NCBI GenBank assembly: GCA_946122785.1
Contig: CAMGYJ010000011.1
Location: 41,566,513-41,630,512, forward strand
Length of the DNA: 64,000 bases
Source: Linum tenue
Taxonomy: Eukaryota > Streptophyta > Magnoliopsida > Malpighiales > Linaceae
Reading direction: 5' to 3'
In this document: positions 11,660-22,535 of the stretch, piece after piece
How the letters are laid out: every line of letters begins with the position of its first letter
Position numbering within the stretch: the first letter of the stretch is position 1
Notes under the pieces: model-generated
Database searches by the model: none
What the model saw: only the letters and a program-made list of their open reading frames with translations
What the model was told of the DNA's origin: nothing
Translations under genes and position numbers: made by a program

Positions 11660-12000
11660 TTCCTTTAAATAGGAAAATTACCCGGTCGGGTATTTTCGAG
11701 TCCTCGACCGGGGGTCTGCCAAACGCTACATTTCAAGGAGGCAAAGATACCCGGTCTCACGCCAAAAATCCCCGGTCGGGTATTTTTGGCTGGAGATCGG
11801 GGATCCCCTAAACGCAGCGTTTCACAGTAGGGAAATCCCCGGTCTCAAGCCAAAATTAATACCCGGTCGGGTATTTTTGGCCTGAGGTCGGGGATTTGGC
11901 CTTTTTCGTCCCGGAAGGCAGAAGGGGGCCCAGGCACGAGCCAAAAATACCCGGTCGGGTATTTTGGCTCATGACCGGGTATTTTACCCTTCCGGCCAAA
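11660..12000 (-). promoter_or_regulatory. internal LTR-like promoter candidate upstream of the 3' ORF
   Basis: In element orientation this spacer repeats the U3 words of the element's own LTR: ATACCCGGTCGGGTAT or one-base variants at 11948-11963, 11859-11874, 11768-11783 and 11678-11693, with half sites between. It also repeats a second LTR word of the AAACGC-GCGTTTCA type (about 11721 and 11809; LTR counterpart near 8039). Spacing suggests three degenerate units of about 80-90 bp. Immediately downstream lies CCTATTTAAAGG (11662-11673 on the plus strand), a TATA-like box, then a C/T-rich leader and a splice acceptor 4 bases before the 3' ORF. The LTR has the same order: palindromes, TATA-like box, leader. 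Promoter activity is inference. Confidence 0.55.
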
Positions 12001-12213
12001 ATTCTCATTCTTCCCAAAATCTCGACCTCTCCTGCACGAAAACACCAAACCGAGGCATCACAGATGACCGAACTTCACTACAGACATGCAACTGACTCGA
12101 CACGACACCAAAAACTCAGGAAAAAAAAAGGGAAAAGAAAATGCAAACCGTGGTGGGGTTGCCTCCCCACAAGCGCTTCTTTACCGTCTTTTAGCTGGAC
12201 GCCCATGGCGGAA

Positions 12214-15200
12214 CTAAGGGTCCGCGAGTTCCACCACCAACTCCGCGCGTTCGACCTCGTCTCCCAGGTAGAGTTTGAGACGATGGCCATTCACTTTAAA
12301 CGGCTCAGTCTGCGGGTTGGCAATTTCGATAGTGCCATACGGGAACACCTGGGTGACCGTGAACAGTCCAGACCACCAGGAACGGAGTTTTCCGGGAAAG
12401 AGCTTCAGGCGAGAGTTATAGAGGAGAACTCGATCACCAACCTGGAACTCTTTCGGACCCCGCAACCGGGCATCGTGCAGGCGCTTAGTGCGCTCCTTGT
12501 ACAGCCGGGTGTTCTCATAGGCGTGGTAACGCCACTCTTCCAGCTCCAACATCTGCATTTTTCGCTCAATACCTGCAACACGAACATCTAAGTTGAGCAG
12601 CTTAAGGGCCCAGAAGGCCTTGTGCTCTAGCTCCACGGGCAAATGGCATGCCTTTCCATAGACAAGCCGGTACGGTGAAGTACCAATGGGCGTCTTGTAG
12701 GCAGTGCGATACGCCCACAGAGCATCATCGAGCTTGGTGGACCAATCTTTGCGGGATTGATCCACCGTTTTCTCCAGGATCCGCTTGAGCTCCCGGTTCG
12801 TCAGCTCGTCCTGGCCACTGGTCTGGGGATGATAGGCCACGGACACCTTGTGAGTCACACCATAGCGAGACAGTAGTTTATCAAATTGGCCCTGGAAATG
12901 GGTGCCTCGATCGCTTATGATGGCTCTAGGTGTCCCGAACCGGGAGAATAGCTGCTTCAAAAAACCACAAACGAGTCTAGCATCATTGGTGGGCAAAGCT
13001 TGCGCCTCAGGCCACCTAGAGACGTAGTCAACAGCAACCAGAATATATGTGTTACCAAAAGATGGAGGGAAGGGGCCCATGAAGTCGATACCCCAGACAT
13101 CAAAAATCTCACAAGTTATAAACACATTCTGGGGCATCTCACCACGGGCAGAGATGTTACCTGGCCTCTGGCATCGGTCGCACCTGCGTGCGAAGGCGTC
13201 TGCATCCTTGACGAGCGTGGGCCAGTAAAAGCCCGACTGGAGCACCTTCCTCGCCGTGCGGTTTCCTCCGTGATGACCGCCAGTAGGTCCCTCATGACAG
13301 TGAGATAGAATGCCCTCCATCTCACTCTCCATAACACAACGACGGATGATCCCGTCGGCTCCGATCCGAAAAAGATGCGGGTCATCCCAGAAGTAGTACT
13401 TCAGATCGGAGAAAAACTTCATGTTGACGTGAGTTGCCATCCCCTTGGGCAGCTGCTGGCCCACCAAATAGTTCGCAAAATCAGAGTACCAGGGGGTGAC
13501 ACTCTCCACCAAGCACATCATCATCAACCTCTCATCTGGGTAGGAGTCATCAATCTCCTCCACGAGGTTGTCCGCAGGAGGTGCGTCCAACCGGGAGAGG
13601 TGATCAGCTGCAACATTTTCTGCTCCCTTCTTGTCCCGGATCTCAATATCAAACTCCTGCAGCAGTAAGATCCATCGTATGAGCCGAGGCTTGGCATCGG
13701 CCTTGCTCATCAGGTATCTAATCGCGGAGTGATCTGTGTACACGATCACATGGGACAAGACCAGATAGGGACGAAACTTATCGAAGGCAAACACCACCGC
13801 AAGCAGCTCCTTCTCTGTGGTGGTGTAGTTCTCCTGGGCATCATTCAGAGTCTTCGAGGCGTAGTAGATAGGTCGGAAGTGCTGATCTCGCCTCTGCCCC
13901 AAAACAGCTCCAACAGCAAAGTCACTGGCGTCGCACATCAGCTCAAATGGTAGGGACCAGTCTGGGACAACCATGATAGGAGCCTGGGTTAGCTTCTCCT
14001 TCAAGGTGGTGAACGCCGCTGTGCAAGCATTAGTGAACAGGAAGGGGGCATCCTTCTCTAGAAGCTTGGTCAGGGGCAGGACGATCTTCGAGAAATCCTT
14101 GATGAACCGCCTGTAGAAACCTGCATGGCCAAGAAAACTCCGGATCCCCTTAACAGATGTAGGAGGAGGCAGCTTGCTGATAGTCTCGATCTTTGCTCTG
14201 TCCACCTCAATCCCCATCTTGGAGATCTTATGCCCAAGAACTATGCCTTCACGAACCATGAAGTGACACTTCTCCCAACTCAGTCCCAGGTTCGTTTCTT
14301 CACACCGTTTAAGAACAAGTTCCAGGTTATGGAGACAGTGAGAGAAAGAGTCTCCATAAACCGAGAAGTCGTCCATAAACACCTCCATGATCTCGCCGAC
14401 CAGACGGTCAAAGATGGCGAGCATGCAACGCTGAAAAGTGGCTGGGGCGTTGCATAGCCCGAATGGAATCCTCCGGTAAGCAAATGTGCGGAAGGGGCAG
14501 GTGAAAGTGGTCTTCGCCTGGTCCTCCGGTGCTATAGGGATCTGAAAGTACCCGGACATCCCATCCAGGAAGCAGTAGAACTCGTGCCCCGCCAATCTCT
14601 CCAGCATCTGATCAATGAACGGCAGTGGGAAATGGTCCTTTCGAGTAGCGTCGTTGAGACGCTGATAGTCGATGCAAACACGGTACCCAGTCACCGTGCG
14701 CATCGGGATGAGCTCGTTCTTCTCGTTAGGTACCACGGTCATCCCACCCTTTTTGGGCACCACCTGGGTGGGACTGACCCACTCGCTGTCAGAAATGGCG
14801 AAGATGATCCCCGCGTCCATCAGCTTCACGATCTCTGCCCGAACCACAGCCTCCAGGTTCGGTGTCAGTCTCCTCTGCGGCTGCCTCACTGGCCGCATCT
14901 CATCCTCCAGTAGTATCCGGTGGGTGCAAAAGGAGGGGCTGATCCCCCGGATATCTGTGATCTTCCATGCTAAGGCTCGCTCGTACTGCTTCAGCAAGGC
15001 CACCAGTCTGGTCTTCTGCTCGGGTGTGAGGGTCGAGCTGATGATAACTGGCAGCTTATTCCCCTCCCGGAGAAATGCATACTCCAAGTGAGGAGGGAGG
15101 GGTTTAAGCTCCAGCTCTGGTGGTTCCTCCAAGGAGGTGATGATGCGGGCAGAGGATGAGATCAGTTTAAACAGCCTGTCGCCCTCCAAGAAGGGGCCAC

Positions 15201-15357
15201 TCTCCAGCGCGGCCAACTGCTCCGCCAGCTGCGGCTCCTGCAATGCCTGCTCACCTAGCAAAATACAGCGCTCAAGAGCATCATCAGTACCCGTACTCGT
15301 GATGGCGAGTGCGGTCTCAAAATCGGTAAGCACATCACAGTAGTCTATGTCATCATG
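12214..15357 (-). pseudogene. Athila pol: RT, RNase H, integrase
   Basis: One open frame covers most of RT, including the FMDDFSVYG catalytic loop. RNase H follows ([38 protein letters not shown]). The integrase has an HHCC zinc finger ([12 protein letters not shown]...CDRCQR) and a D,D-35-E core ([21 protein letters not shown]). The frame ends with the integrase C-terminal region and a stop at 12214; no chromodomain follows. The frame extends upstream to 15558 only as out-of-frame read-through of the duplicated copy. The real upstream RT sequence is in another frame because of the 877-bp duplication, so no complete pol can be translated here. Confidence 0.9.
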
Positions 15358-16234
15358 CAAATGTGCCGAAAGGGCAGGTGAAAGTCGTCTTCGCCTGGTC
15401 CTCCGGTGCAATAGGGATCTGAAAGTACCCGGACATCCCATCCAGGAAGCAGTAGAACTCGTGCCCCGCCAATCTCTCCAGCATCTGATCAATGAACGGC
15501 AGCGAGAAATGGTCCTTCCGAGTAGCGTCGTTGAGACGCCGATAGTCGATGCAGACACGGTACCCAGTCACCGTGCGCATCGGGATGAGCTCGTTCTTCT
15601 CGTTAGGCACCACGGTCATCCCACCCTTTTTGGGCACCACCTGGGTGGGACTGACCCACTCGCTGTCAGAAATGGCGAAGATGATCCCCGCGTCCATCAG
15701 CTTCACGATCTCTGCCCGAACCACAGCCTCCAGGTTCGGTGTCAGTCTCCTCTGCGGCTGCCTCACTGGCCGCATCTCATCCTCCAGTAGTATCCGGTGG
15801 GAGCAAAAGGAGGGGCTGATCCCCCGGATATCTGTGATCTTCCATGCTAAGGCTCGCTCGTACTGCTTCAGCAAGGCCACCAGTCTGGTCTTCTGCTCGG
15901 GTGTGAGGGTCGAGCTGATGATAACTGGCAGCTTATTCCCCTCCCGGAGAAATGCATACTCCAAGTGAGGAGGGAGGGGTTTAAGCTCCAGCTCTGGTGG
16001 TTCCTCCAAGGAGGTGATGATGCGGGCAGAGGATGAGATCAGTTTAAACAGCCTGTCGCCCTCCAAGAAGGGGCCACTCTCCAGCGCGGCCAACTGCTCC
16101 GCCAGCTGCGGCTCCTGCAATGCCTGCTCACCTAGCAAAATACAGCGCTCAAGAGCATCATCAGTACCCGCACTCGTGATGGCGAGTGCGGTCTCAAAAT
16201 CGGTAAGCACATCACAGTAGTCTATGTCATCATG
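14481..16234 (-). repeat. 877-bp tandem duplication within RT
   Basis: Copy one 14481-15357 and copy two 15358-16234 are nearly identical; the junction word CAAATGTG occurs at both starts. The unit covers the protease-RT linker and the N-terminal half of RT. A length of 877 is 3n+1, so the duplication shifts the frame: RT entered from upstream stops a few codons past the junction (at 15353), and the downstream pol frame has no start of its own. Confidence 0.9.
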
Positions 16235-16264
16235 CAAATGAGAATGTTTCCCATTGTCAGACAC
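15353..16264 (-). pseudogene. Athila RT N-terminal half, second copy
   Basis: 303 codons in a single frame: an Athila linker ([14 protein letters not shown]), then RT fingers/palm up to [10 protein letters not shown], where the duplication junction ends it. The product would lack the catalytic FMDD loop. It is out of frame with the protease-encoding ORF before it by one base, apparently from an extra base in the A5 run at 16267-16271 (T5 in the sense strand). Confidence 0.85.
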
Positions 16265-17562
16265 AGAAAAATAGTCTGTTCATCACCAGCACGCAGAATC
16301 AATTTCCCACTATGCACATCAATAAGCGCCTTGGCGGTGGCGAGAAACGGTCTACCCAAAATCAAAGGCACATCCACATCCTCATTTATATCCAAAATAA
16401 CAAAATCAACAGGATATGTGAATGCACCAACATTAACAAGCAAGTCCTCAATGATACCCCTAGGATGCACGATACAACGATCAGCTAACTGAATGCTCAT
16501 CCTAGTAGCTCTAGGTTCACCTAGGTCTAGCTTCTTGAACAATTTATAGGGCATGACATTTATGCTAGCGCATAGGTCCGCCAAGGACTTTCCTACATGC
16601 ATGCTGCCAATAACAAGAGGGATAGTGAAACTCTCTGGGTCTTTGCGCTTCTCGGGCAGCTTGTTCTGCAGGATAGCAGAACACTCCTCGCTGAGCATCA
16701 CTGTCGAAAGATCCCCAAGTTTCTTTTTGTTGGTGAGTAGGTCTTTCATGAACTTGGCATACTTGGGCATTTTCGACAGTGCCTCCACGAACGGCATGCT
16801 GATGTTGACCTGCTTCAACATTGCCATGAACTTGGCAAACTCTGTCTCCAGCTTGTCTTTATGAAGTCGAGTGGGGAAGGGCAGCTGGGGTGTGTGCTCC
16901 TTAACCACAGGTTGTGGCTTGGGAGTAGGTGCTGCGCTGCCTTCCCCCACTTCGGCAGGAGCAGCTGGAGGTGTTGAAGCAGGTAGTGGTTCGTCTCGCC
17001 TGGGCTGGCCAGGAGCAGCAGATATGGTCTTACCACTCCTGGTGGTGATGGCATGTGCGGTCTCTTGAGGGTCGCGAGGATTGGGAACAGTGGTGGCAGG
17101 CAGAGTCCCCGGTGCCCTGGTAGTGTTCTGGCGAGCTAAGCTCCCAATCTGGTGCTGGAGATTCTGCAGAATGGCACCTTGGTTTCTCTGGCCTGCCTCC
17201 AGTGAGGCTATGTTCTGATCCATCCTCGTGAAATTCGCCTGACTGGTGGTCATGAATGCCTGCAAGATATTCTTCAGATCAGCCATCTGAGTATCTGGAG
17301 CTGCGGCTGCTGGAGGCTGAGCAAACTGGCGCTGAGGCTGCTGGAATGGCAGCCCTTGCCTAGGCTGGTAGGGATGCTGCTGGGGTGGTGGCCCCTGCCT
17401 AGCCTGGAAGGGCTGCCTCTGCTGAAAACCACCTGCTGGTGCTGGGAAACCAGGTGGTTTGTTGGTGTTGCTGCTCCAGGCAAAATTGGGATGCTGGCGC
17501 CATCCTTCATTGTAGGTACTGCTGTACGGGTCCAGGCGCCGAGCATTGGCGATGAAGTCCAC
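16222..17562 (-). pseudogene. Athila gag C-terminal region and aspartic protease
   Basis: In frame with gag but separated from it by the TAG at 17563-17565. The N-terminal part is a Gln/Pro-rich linker beginning DFIANARRLDPYSSTYNEGW. The C-terminal part matches the retroviral-type protease of this lineage (SINVMPYKLFKKLDLG, VPLILGRPFLATAKALIDV). The catalytic motif reads D-L-C-A-S where D-L/S-G-A-S is usual, so the Gly next to the catalytic Asp is Cys and activity is doubtful. The frame terminates at 16222 after the one-base shift. Confidence 0.85.
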
Positions 17563-18678
17563 CTATTCTTCGGGAGTAGAGGACTCACTCATAGATTGAC
17601 AATCCTCCAGCAGGTGATTTGGGCTCTCACACCACTGACACTGAGCTACTGGGGGCGTAGCTACACCTCCGCCCGGAAGGAGACTGTTAGGCTGCTTCAA
17701 TGTCTGCACCAGCTCAGCCACCTGCTGCTCTAACCCGGACCTGGCCTCCATAGCATGCACACCCCGGTCCCGGGAATTCCTGCCTTTGTTGTTCTGTCCC
17801 CAAGAATGATCTCGGGCAGCCAAGGTACTAATCATCTGGTTCAGCTCGGGTGGAGTCTTAGTAAGGATATCCCCTCCTGGGCATAGAGACTCAATCACCC
17901 TCTGGCTGTCTGGGGTGAGGGCACTGTAGAAATTCCCCACTGTGAAAGCATCGCTGAAGCCATGATGGGGACACTGCCAGAAGTATCCCATGTACCGCTC
18001 CCAAGCATCACGAAGTGACTCATCTGGCTCTTGGCGGAAGTGAGTGATCTCCCGCTGAATCTCTGTAGTCTTCGATGCCGGATAGTACCGGTGCACGAAC
18101 TTGTCGGCCAGATCGTCCCAAGAGGTGATGGACAATGGGGGCTGGGTCTCCAACCACCTCTTAGCATTCCCCGCCAGAGAGTGGGGGAAGAGGTGAAGGC
18201 GGATTGCGTCATCCGGGACACCGTTCAGCTTGAACCCGTTCGTCAGCTGCAGAAAACGGGAGAGATGTACCCGGGCTTCCTCATCCTTCAAGCCATGAAA
18301 CTGGATAGAGGAGGTGATGAGTTGAATCCAGCATGGCTTGATCTCGAAGTTGTTTGCAGGAATGGGCGGATAGAGGATGACCGGGCGGATGTCAGCAATC
18401 CGTGGAGTATAGTAGTACTCCAAGGTGGGACCCGGTGGTGGTGGATGATGATGGGCCCCAGCTCCCTGGGGATTTGGGTCGTTCCTTAGGATCTGGTTCT
18501 GAGGAGGTGGGTTCTGATCGCCTTCCACCTCGTACTCGTTCTCGGAGTCGCTGCTCAATTGGCCGTCTCTGCGCTCCACCGTAGCCAGTCTAGCTCGCTG
18601 TTGTCTCCGAAGTTGTTTGCAAGTGCGCTCAATCTCAGGATTCAACGGCAGTAAACCTCCCGACTGGCTACGGGTCAT
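17563..18678 (-). CDS. Athila gag, ended by an in-frame TAG
   Basis: 371 codons from MTRSQSGGLLPLNPE. The central Retrotrans_gag domain lies at about residues 120-260 (FLQLTNGFKLNGVPDDAIRL, AKRWLETQP, RYYPASKTTEIQREI, SLRDAWERY). A CCHC knuckle (CQWCESPNHLLEDC, CX2CX4HX4C) lies near the end. It forms the viral-like particle shell and binds genomic RNA. The final codon is TAG and the frame continues directly into the protease region, so this is a single stop that separates gag from pro-pol. A CAG-to-TAG change is the simplest origin; programmed read-through cannot be excluded from sequence alone. Confidence 0.87.
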   Translation of the reverse strand: MTRSQSGGLLPLNPEIERTCKQLRRQQRARLATVERRDGQLSSDSENEYEVEGDQNPPPQNQILRNDPNPQGAGAHHHPPPPGPTLEYYYTPRIADIRPVILYPPIPANNFEIKPCWIQLITSSIQFHGLKDEEARVHLSRFLQLTNGFKLNGVPDDAIRLHLFPHSLAGNAKRWLETQPPLSITSWDDLADKFVHRYYPASKTTEIQREITHFRQEPDESLRDAWERYMGYFWQCPHHGFSDAFTVGNFYSALTPDSQRVIESLCPGGDILTKTPPELNQMISTLAARDHSWGQNNKGRNSRDRGVHAMEARSGLEQQVAELVQTLKQPNSLLPGGGVATPPVAQCQWCESPNHLLEDCQSMSESSTPEE

Positions 18679-18802
18679 GCACTATCTGCACACAATCAAG
18701 CAATGCAAACCCGTGAAGGCACAAGTGGGAAAGAACAAATAATCAATGCGAAAATGAAAGTGCTAAAGTAACAGAAATCACTTTTCTTCAACAACCTAGC
18801 CG

Positions 18803-18820
18803 TCCCCGGCAACGGCGCCA
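18803..18820 (-). promoter_or_regulatory. primer-binding site for tRNA-Asp
   Basis: Eighteen bases identical (as TCCCCGGCAACGGCGCCA on the plus strand) to the 3' end plus CCA of plant tRNA-Asp(GUC). A 6-base spacer AAAACT separates it from the 5' LTR. This fixes the element's orientation and its reverse-transcription primer. Confidence 0.93.
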
Positions 18821-18826
18821 AAAACT

Positions 18827-20188
18827 TGACTCACTCCTACTGTCACTCTAGAAAATGGCCAAGTGTAACCACTTCCTAAAGCGTAGTATAGCGGGTTTGG
18901 GTTTTAATGTCAACCCGGATCCTAGATGTGATGACTACTCGGTGAAGTCTTGTTATTTAGCAGTGAACTTTTAGTGCAACTCAAGCAAACAAAAACACAA
19001 AGCAAGTAAGCGGTTGTTGTCAAGTCAAGAGAGATCACCCGGATATGGATCCCCCTAGACTGCAGTTAAGTCGGATTGCAATTTACCAAGTTCAGTTTTC
19101 ATGAAAGTTATACTGCGGAAGGTTCTTAATTAGCCTGAAGTCTCGACTAAAGGTCTCCAGACCCTCTCAATCTGAGTCTCTAGCGGGCGACTAACCTCCA
19201 CCGGAGTAAACAGATTGAGGCCCTAACGAACCAAACCTCCACTACCGAATTGAATTCGGTACAGAACAGCGAATTGGCTCCTCGACTAAAGTCACCAATT
19301 CGCCACCTTCGATTAAGGGTACTCTATCAACCTAGGCAGATATTCTCATTCTAGGTCAAAGAAGAAACAACAGGAATTTGATCAGGATTCAAGTCATTCA
19401 ATCATTCAAACCTCAATCGAATATAATCAATTCACAAACTCTGTACTTGGGTTCATACAATCAGACCTAGCATACAAATCTAGGGTTCCCCATACCCAGA
19501 TGAATGGGGGAACTACTTCATAGAGAAAGAAGCAAAAGCAGATTCAGACGCGGAAATCATACTGTGAAGATGGATTTCTGCTCCTGGACGTTTAATCGCA
19601 CTTCTCCAAGCTCAAGCCGGGCTCCAATGGTGATGAAGATCGATCTATGACGCTTGGGAACTCTGGTTCGTCGCTTTCTCTCTCTAGGTATCGCTTTCTC
19701 TCTCAAAAACTCGGAACCCTCTGAAAATTGGCCTTCTTTCCCTTTTATCAGCCGCCATCGCGATACCCGGTCGAAATACCCGGTCGGGTATTTAGGGGTT
19801 CGACCGGGTATTATCCAAAACGCGTCGTTTCAACTAAGGGGAAAATCCCCGGTCTGTCCTCATAATCCCCGACCGGGGATTTTAGGCATTTGCCCGGGCC
19901 CCCTTCTGCTTCTCACGGACGCCCCAAGTGAAAAATACCCGGTCAAGGCCAGACAATACCCGGTCGGGTATTCCTGCTTTTGGCCGGGTATTTTGGTCCA
20001 ACAGCCTCCTTCGTCCCAACTTCGCTCCTTTCGACCCGAAACTCGTTCCTCCGCCTCGATTCCAACGCCGGGACCTGAAATGTGACATAAACACATACCC
20101 TAGCGTGAAATCGGCTTAAAACACGAGATTCCTCACCACAAACGGCTTCAGAATAGGGGTGAAAACATGTATAATTATCGGTCTATCA
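18827..20188 (-). repeat. 5' LTR of the Athila element (right copy)
   Basis: 1362 bp, about 13 mismatches by eye to the left copy, mostly transitions. It holds the same palindromic words and the TATA-like box (about 19740-19749 on the plus strand). The promoter that would drive the genomic RNA reads toward lower coordinates. Confidence 0.95.
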
Positions 20189-21586
20189 CTCCTCCTAACC
20201 TGACTCTTTCTACTCCCGCACACCCAGCACCAGTATTTAACTTAAGATACCCGATAGTACATAAAGGGTATCTCGGCCCCGCACTTCTCCAACGGCTACC
20301 CAGCTGACTTCTAGTACGTAAGATGTTTAGAATTACTCTCCATGGAATACTTTATCCTTAGGCTGAACCTTCATCTTCCGCATCATAGTCCAAAATTTTA
20401 TAATTTTCGAAGGAATGGTAGCTTCAAATTTCCTTCTATCTTTGAGTAATTGCATGCACACTGTATACCTCGACCTCACCGTATACTCTCCTTTCAGATG
20501 TAGGGTCCAAACTCTTTCATCCTACTTCATTGGATCACATATTGAGATTTTTTATATGATTTCTATCCTCCTCTGTGCACAGAGAATCTAGCATCCCATA
20601 ATCCCATTCACACATATTCCTATCGATCACTGTTGATACAGTGGTTTCAAGGTCAGCTCCTTTAGGAATAAACTCTGGACAAAAACTGGATTTATGTGGA
20701 ATCCATTTATCCTTCTACATCTTTATTTGATCTCCCTTTCCAAATTGACATTTTATTCCCTCTTTCTCAACACATCCTTGGCCGTCATGTAGCTCCTCTA
20801 AACAAAACTCGCTTTTTTCCTGACCTTAGCTTGCAAGATATCTGTTGTCGAAAAATACATGGCTTTAAGCATCCTCACCACTAAAGAATTGGATCTATTC
20901 ATTCTATTTCATACCTGCTTTGCCAACATTTCTTTATTGAAAACACGAAGATCACGGAAACCCAACGTCCCCCCCCCCCCCCCCCCCCCCCTCACTTTTC
21001 TCGTCACACATTATATTCCAATTTATCCAATAAATTAAATGAAGCTTTCTTATCCTTTTTATCCCCACCAAAAGCTAGATATCAATCATGCAATTTAATC
21101 AGGTATTTCTTTAGGGACTTGAAAGACCATCATCGGATATAGAATCTGTAATTGAGCAATAGCCTTGATCATTACCTCATCTGCTTATGAATATCGTATT
21201 TAACTTCCAGCCTTTTGGTTTGCTTCGCACCCTCTCCTCAAAGCCAGCAAAGATGATTTTTTGTCTTCACACCATCGTCGGCAATCCAAGATGCTTTTCA
21301 TGCTTATCGACTTCTTTAATTCCTAGAATCTCCCCTATTTCCTTTCTTTCGTCTTATGTTTAGATTCCATTTCATAGCTTCTAAATATTCTTCTCTACTT
21401 CACTTTTGCGCCTTTGAGGATAGGCAAACACTAAACTGTCATCTGCAAATAAGAGGTACGACACTTGTTGAGTCATTTTGATTATTTTTATTACATGAAT
21501 TTCTCCTCTTTCTCCTGCTAATCTCAATAGGGTAGAAAAGCCTTTATGCACCTAGGACAAGTATGAGATAAGGGGTCTCATTTCCT
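20189..21586 (-). pseudogene. LINE reverse transcriptase C-terminal part
   Basis: Minus-strand frames read, with many stops and shifts, GEIHGIKI, QVSYLLFADDSLVFA (the FADD catalytic box), KHLGLPTM, then the maturase-like thumb region (VMIKAIAQLQ) and FRDLRVFNKEMLAKQ. The order and spacing fit plant L1-type LINEs. A 23-base C run (20969-20991) lies within it. The LINE is interrupted on one side by the Athila element and on the other by a hAT; its 5' continuation lies at 22536 and its 3' part at 6526-7047. Confidence 0.75.
20969..20991. repeat. poly(C) run of 23
   Basis: Uninterrupted C tract. Length is prone to sequencing or assembly error. Confidence 0.85.
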
Positions 21587-22535
21587 CAAGGTTGTTAACC
21601 CGCGGGTCGACCCGGATTAACCCGGACCCGGCCAAAAAAACGGGCCATACTAACCCATTTTACTATCAGCCCGGAAATGGTCAAACCCGGATAAACCCGG
21701 TCAAACCCGGGTTGGCCCGGCCGGTTAGCCCGTTGGAACGGGTCAGCGGGCTGATCTTCCTGAGCCCCGTTTTGGCCGTTACGGCGCCGTTTAGGCTTGG
21801 ACGGTCCACTTCTTCTTCTCCCTGCAGCGAAACCATAGACTCTAGAGACTCCATTAGCCGCCCATTTCGATTTCCATCAGGCTGCAGCGCAGCCGTGTCC
21901 TGCTCTCGCCATCTCCAGGGTTCTTTGGAGGCGTGGTCGCGGTCGCCGGCGGAAGATCAGGTCGGCCTTCACGGCTCCGTCTCTCCTCCCTTCAGCTCCT
22001 CCTCTGCTCGGCCCTGCTCGCGCCTCTGCTCGGCCTCCTCTGCCTGGCCACCTCTGCTCGCGAGTCGCGCCTCTGCTCGGCCTCCTCTGCCTGGCCGCCT
22101 CCGCTCGCGAGAAGTGCTCGGCCTCCTCTGCCCACCCGCCTCTGCCCGACCGCCTCTTCAGTCTTCACTCTTCACAAACTCAATATCCATTTGGTAAGGG
22201 TTTGATCTCTGAGACTTGATACAATTTTGTAAATGGAAACGAATGAATGGTTGATACAATTTTGTAAATGGAAACGAATTTTGTGAATGGTTTCATTTTG
22301 TAAGGGTTTGACCTTTGAGACTTGACTCCAATAAATGGTTTCTTTCTTTCGTATAGCTATGGTTTGATACAATTTTGTGATATTCAGGTTTTTGGATTCA
22401 GGATAAATAGAATACATTGGCTCTTTTCAGATTTCCGGGCTAAGCCGGGCTAAACCGGGCTAAAACGGGTGACCCATTGACCCATGACCCACTAGCTCGT
22501 CCGGGTCCGGGTCGACCCGCGGTTTGACAACCTTG
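21587..22535. mobile_element. hAT-type element with GC-rich insert
   Basis: Exact 8-bp duplication CATTTCCT (21579-21586, 22536-22543). The ends CAAGGTTGT are inverted, followed by subterminal AACCCGG/GGGTCGACCCG words on both sides. No transposase. The interior (about 21740-22200) is GC-rich and non-repetitive at first (possible captured 5' exon). It then has local repeats of CTGCTCGGCCTCCTCTGCC. The 201-codon ORF spanning it shows no known domain. It inserted into the old LINE's RT region. Confidence 0.85.

Larger units (their letters stand above)
7048..20188 (-). mobile_element. complete Athila-lineage LTR retrotransposon (Ty3/gypsy)
   Basis: Order on the minus strand: 5' LTR (18827-20188), primer-binding site for tRNA-Asp, gag, protease, reverse transcriptase, RNase H, integrase, a spacer, an extra 3' ORF, polypurine tract and 3' LTR (7048-8409). 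The target duplication CTCCT is exact (7043-7047, 20189-20193). Athila lineage is inferred from the gag start MTRSQSGG, the tRNA-Asp primer site, the absence of a chromodomain and the extra ORF after integrase. The LTRs differ at about 13 sites by eye over 1362 bp (about 99% identity), indicating a recent insertion. Coding lesions are a TAG in gag-pol (17563-17565), a frameshift near 16267-16271, an 877-bp tandem duplication in RT and a frameshift in the 3' ORF. It interrupts an older LINE. Confidence 0.93.

Noticed and set aside
15347..15790. 147-codon plus-strand ORF similar to one at 14584-14913
   Set aside because: Antisense shadow of RT; the pair reflects the 877-bp duplication.
21592..22197. 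201-codon ORF in the hAT
   Set aside because: Low-complexity Ser/Pro/Arg translation of GC-rich repeats starting in the terminal repeat; no domain.
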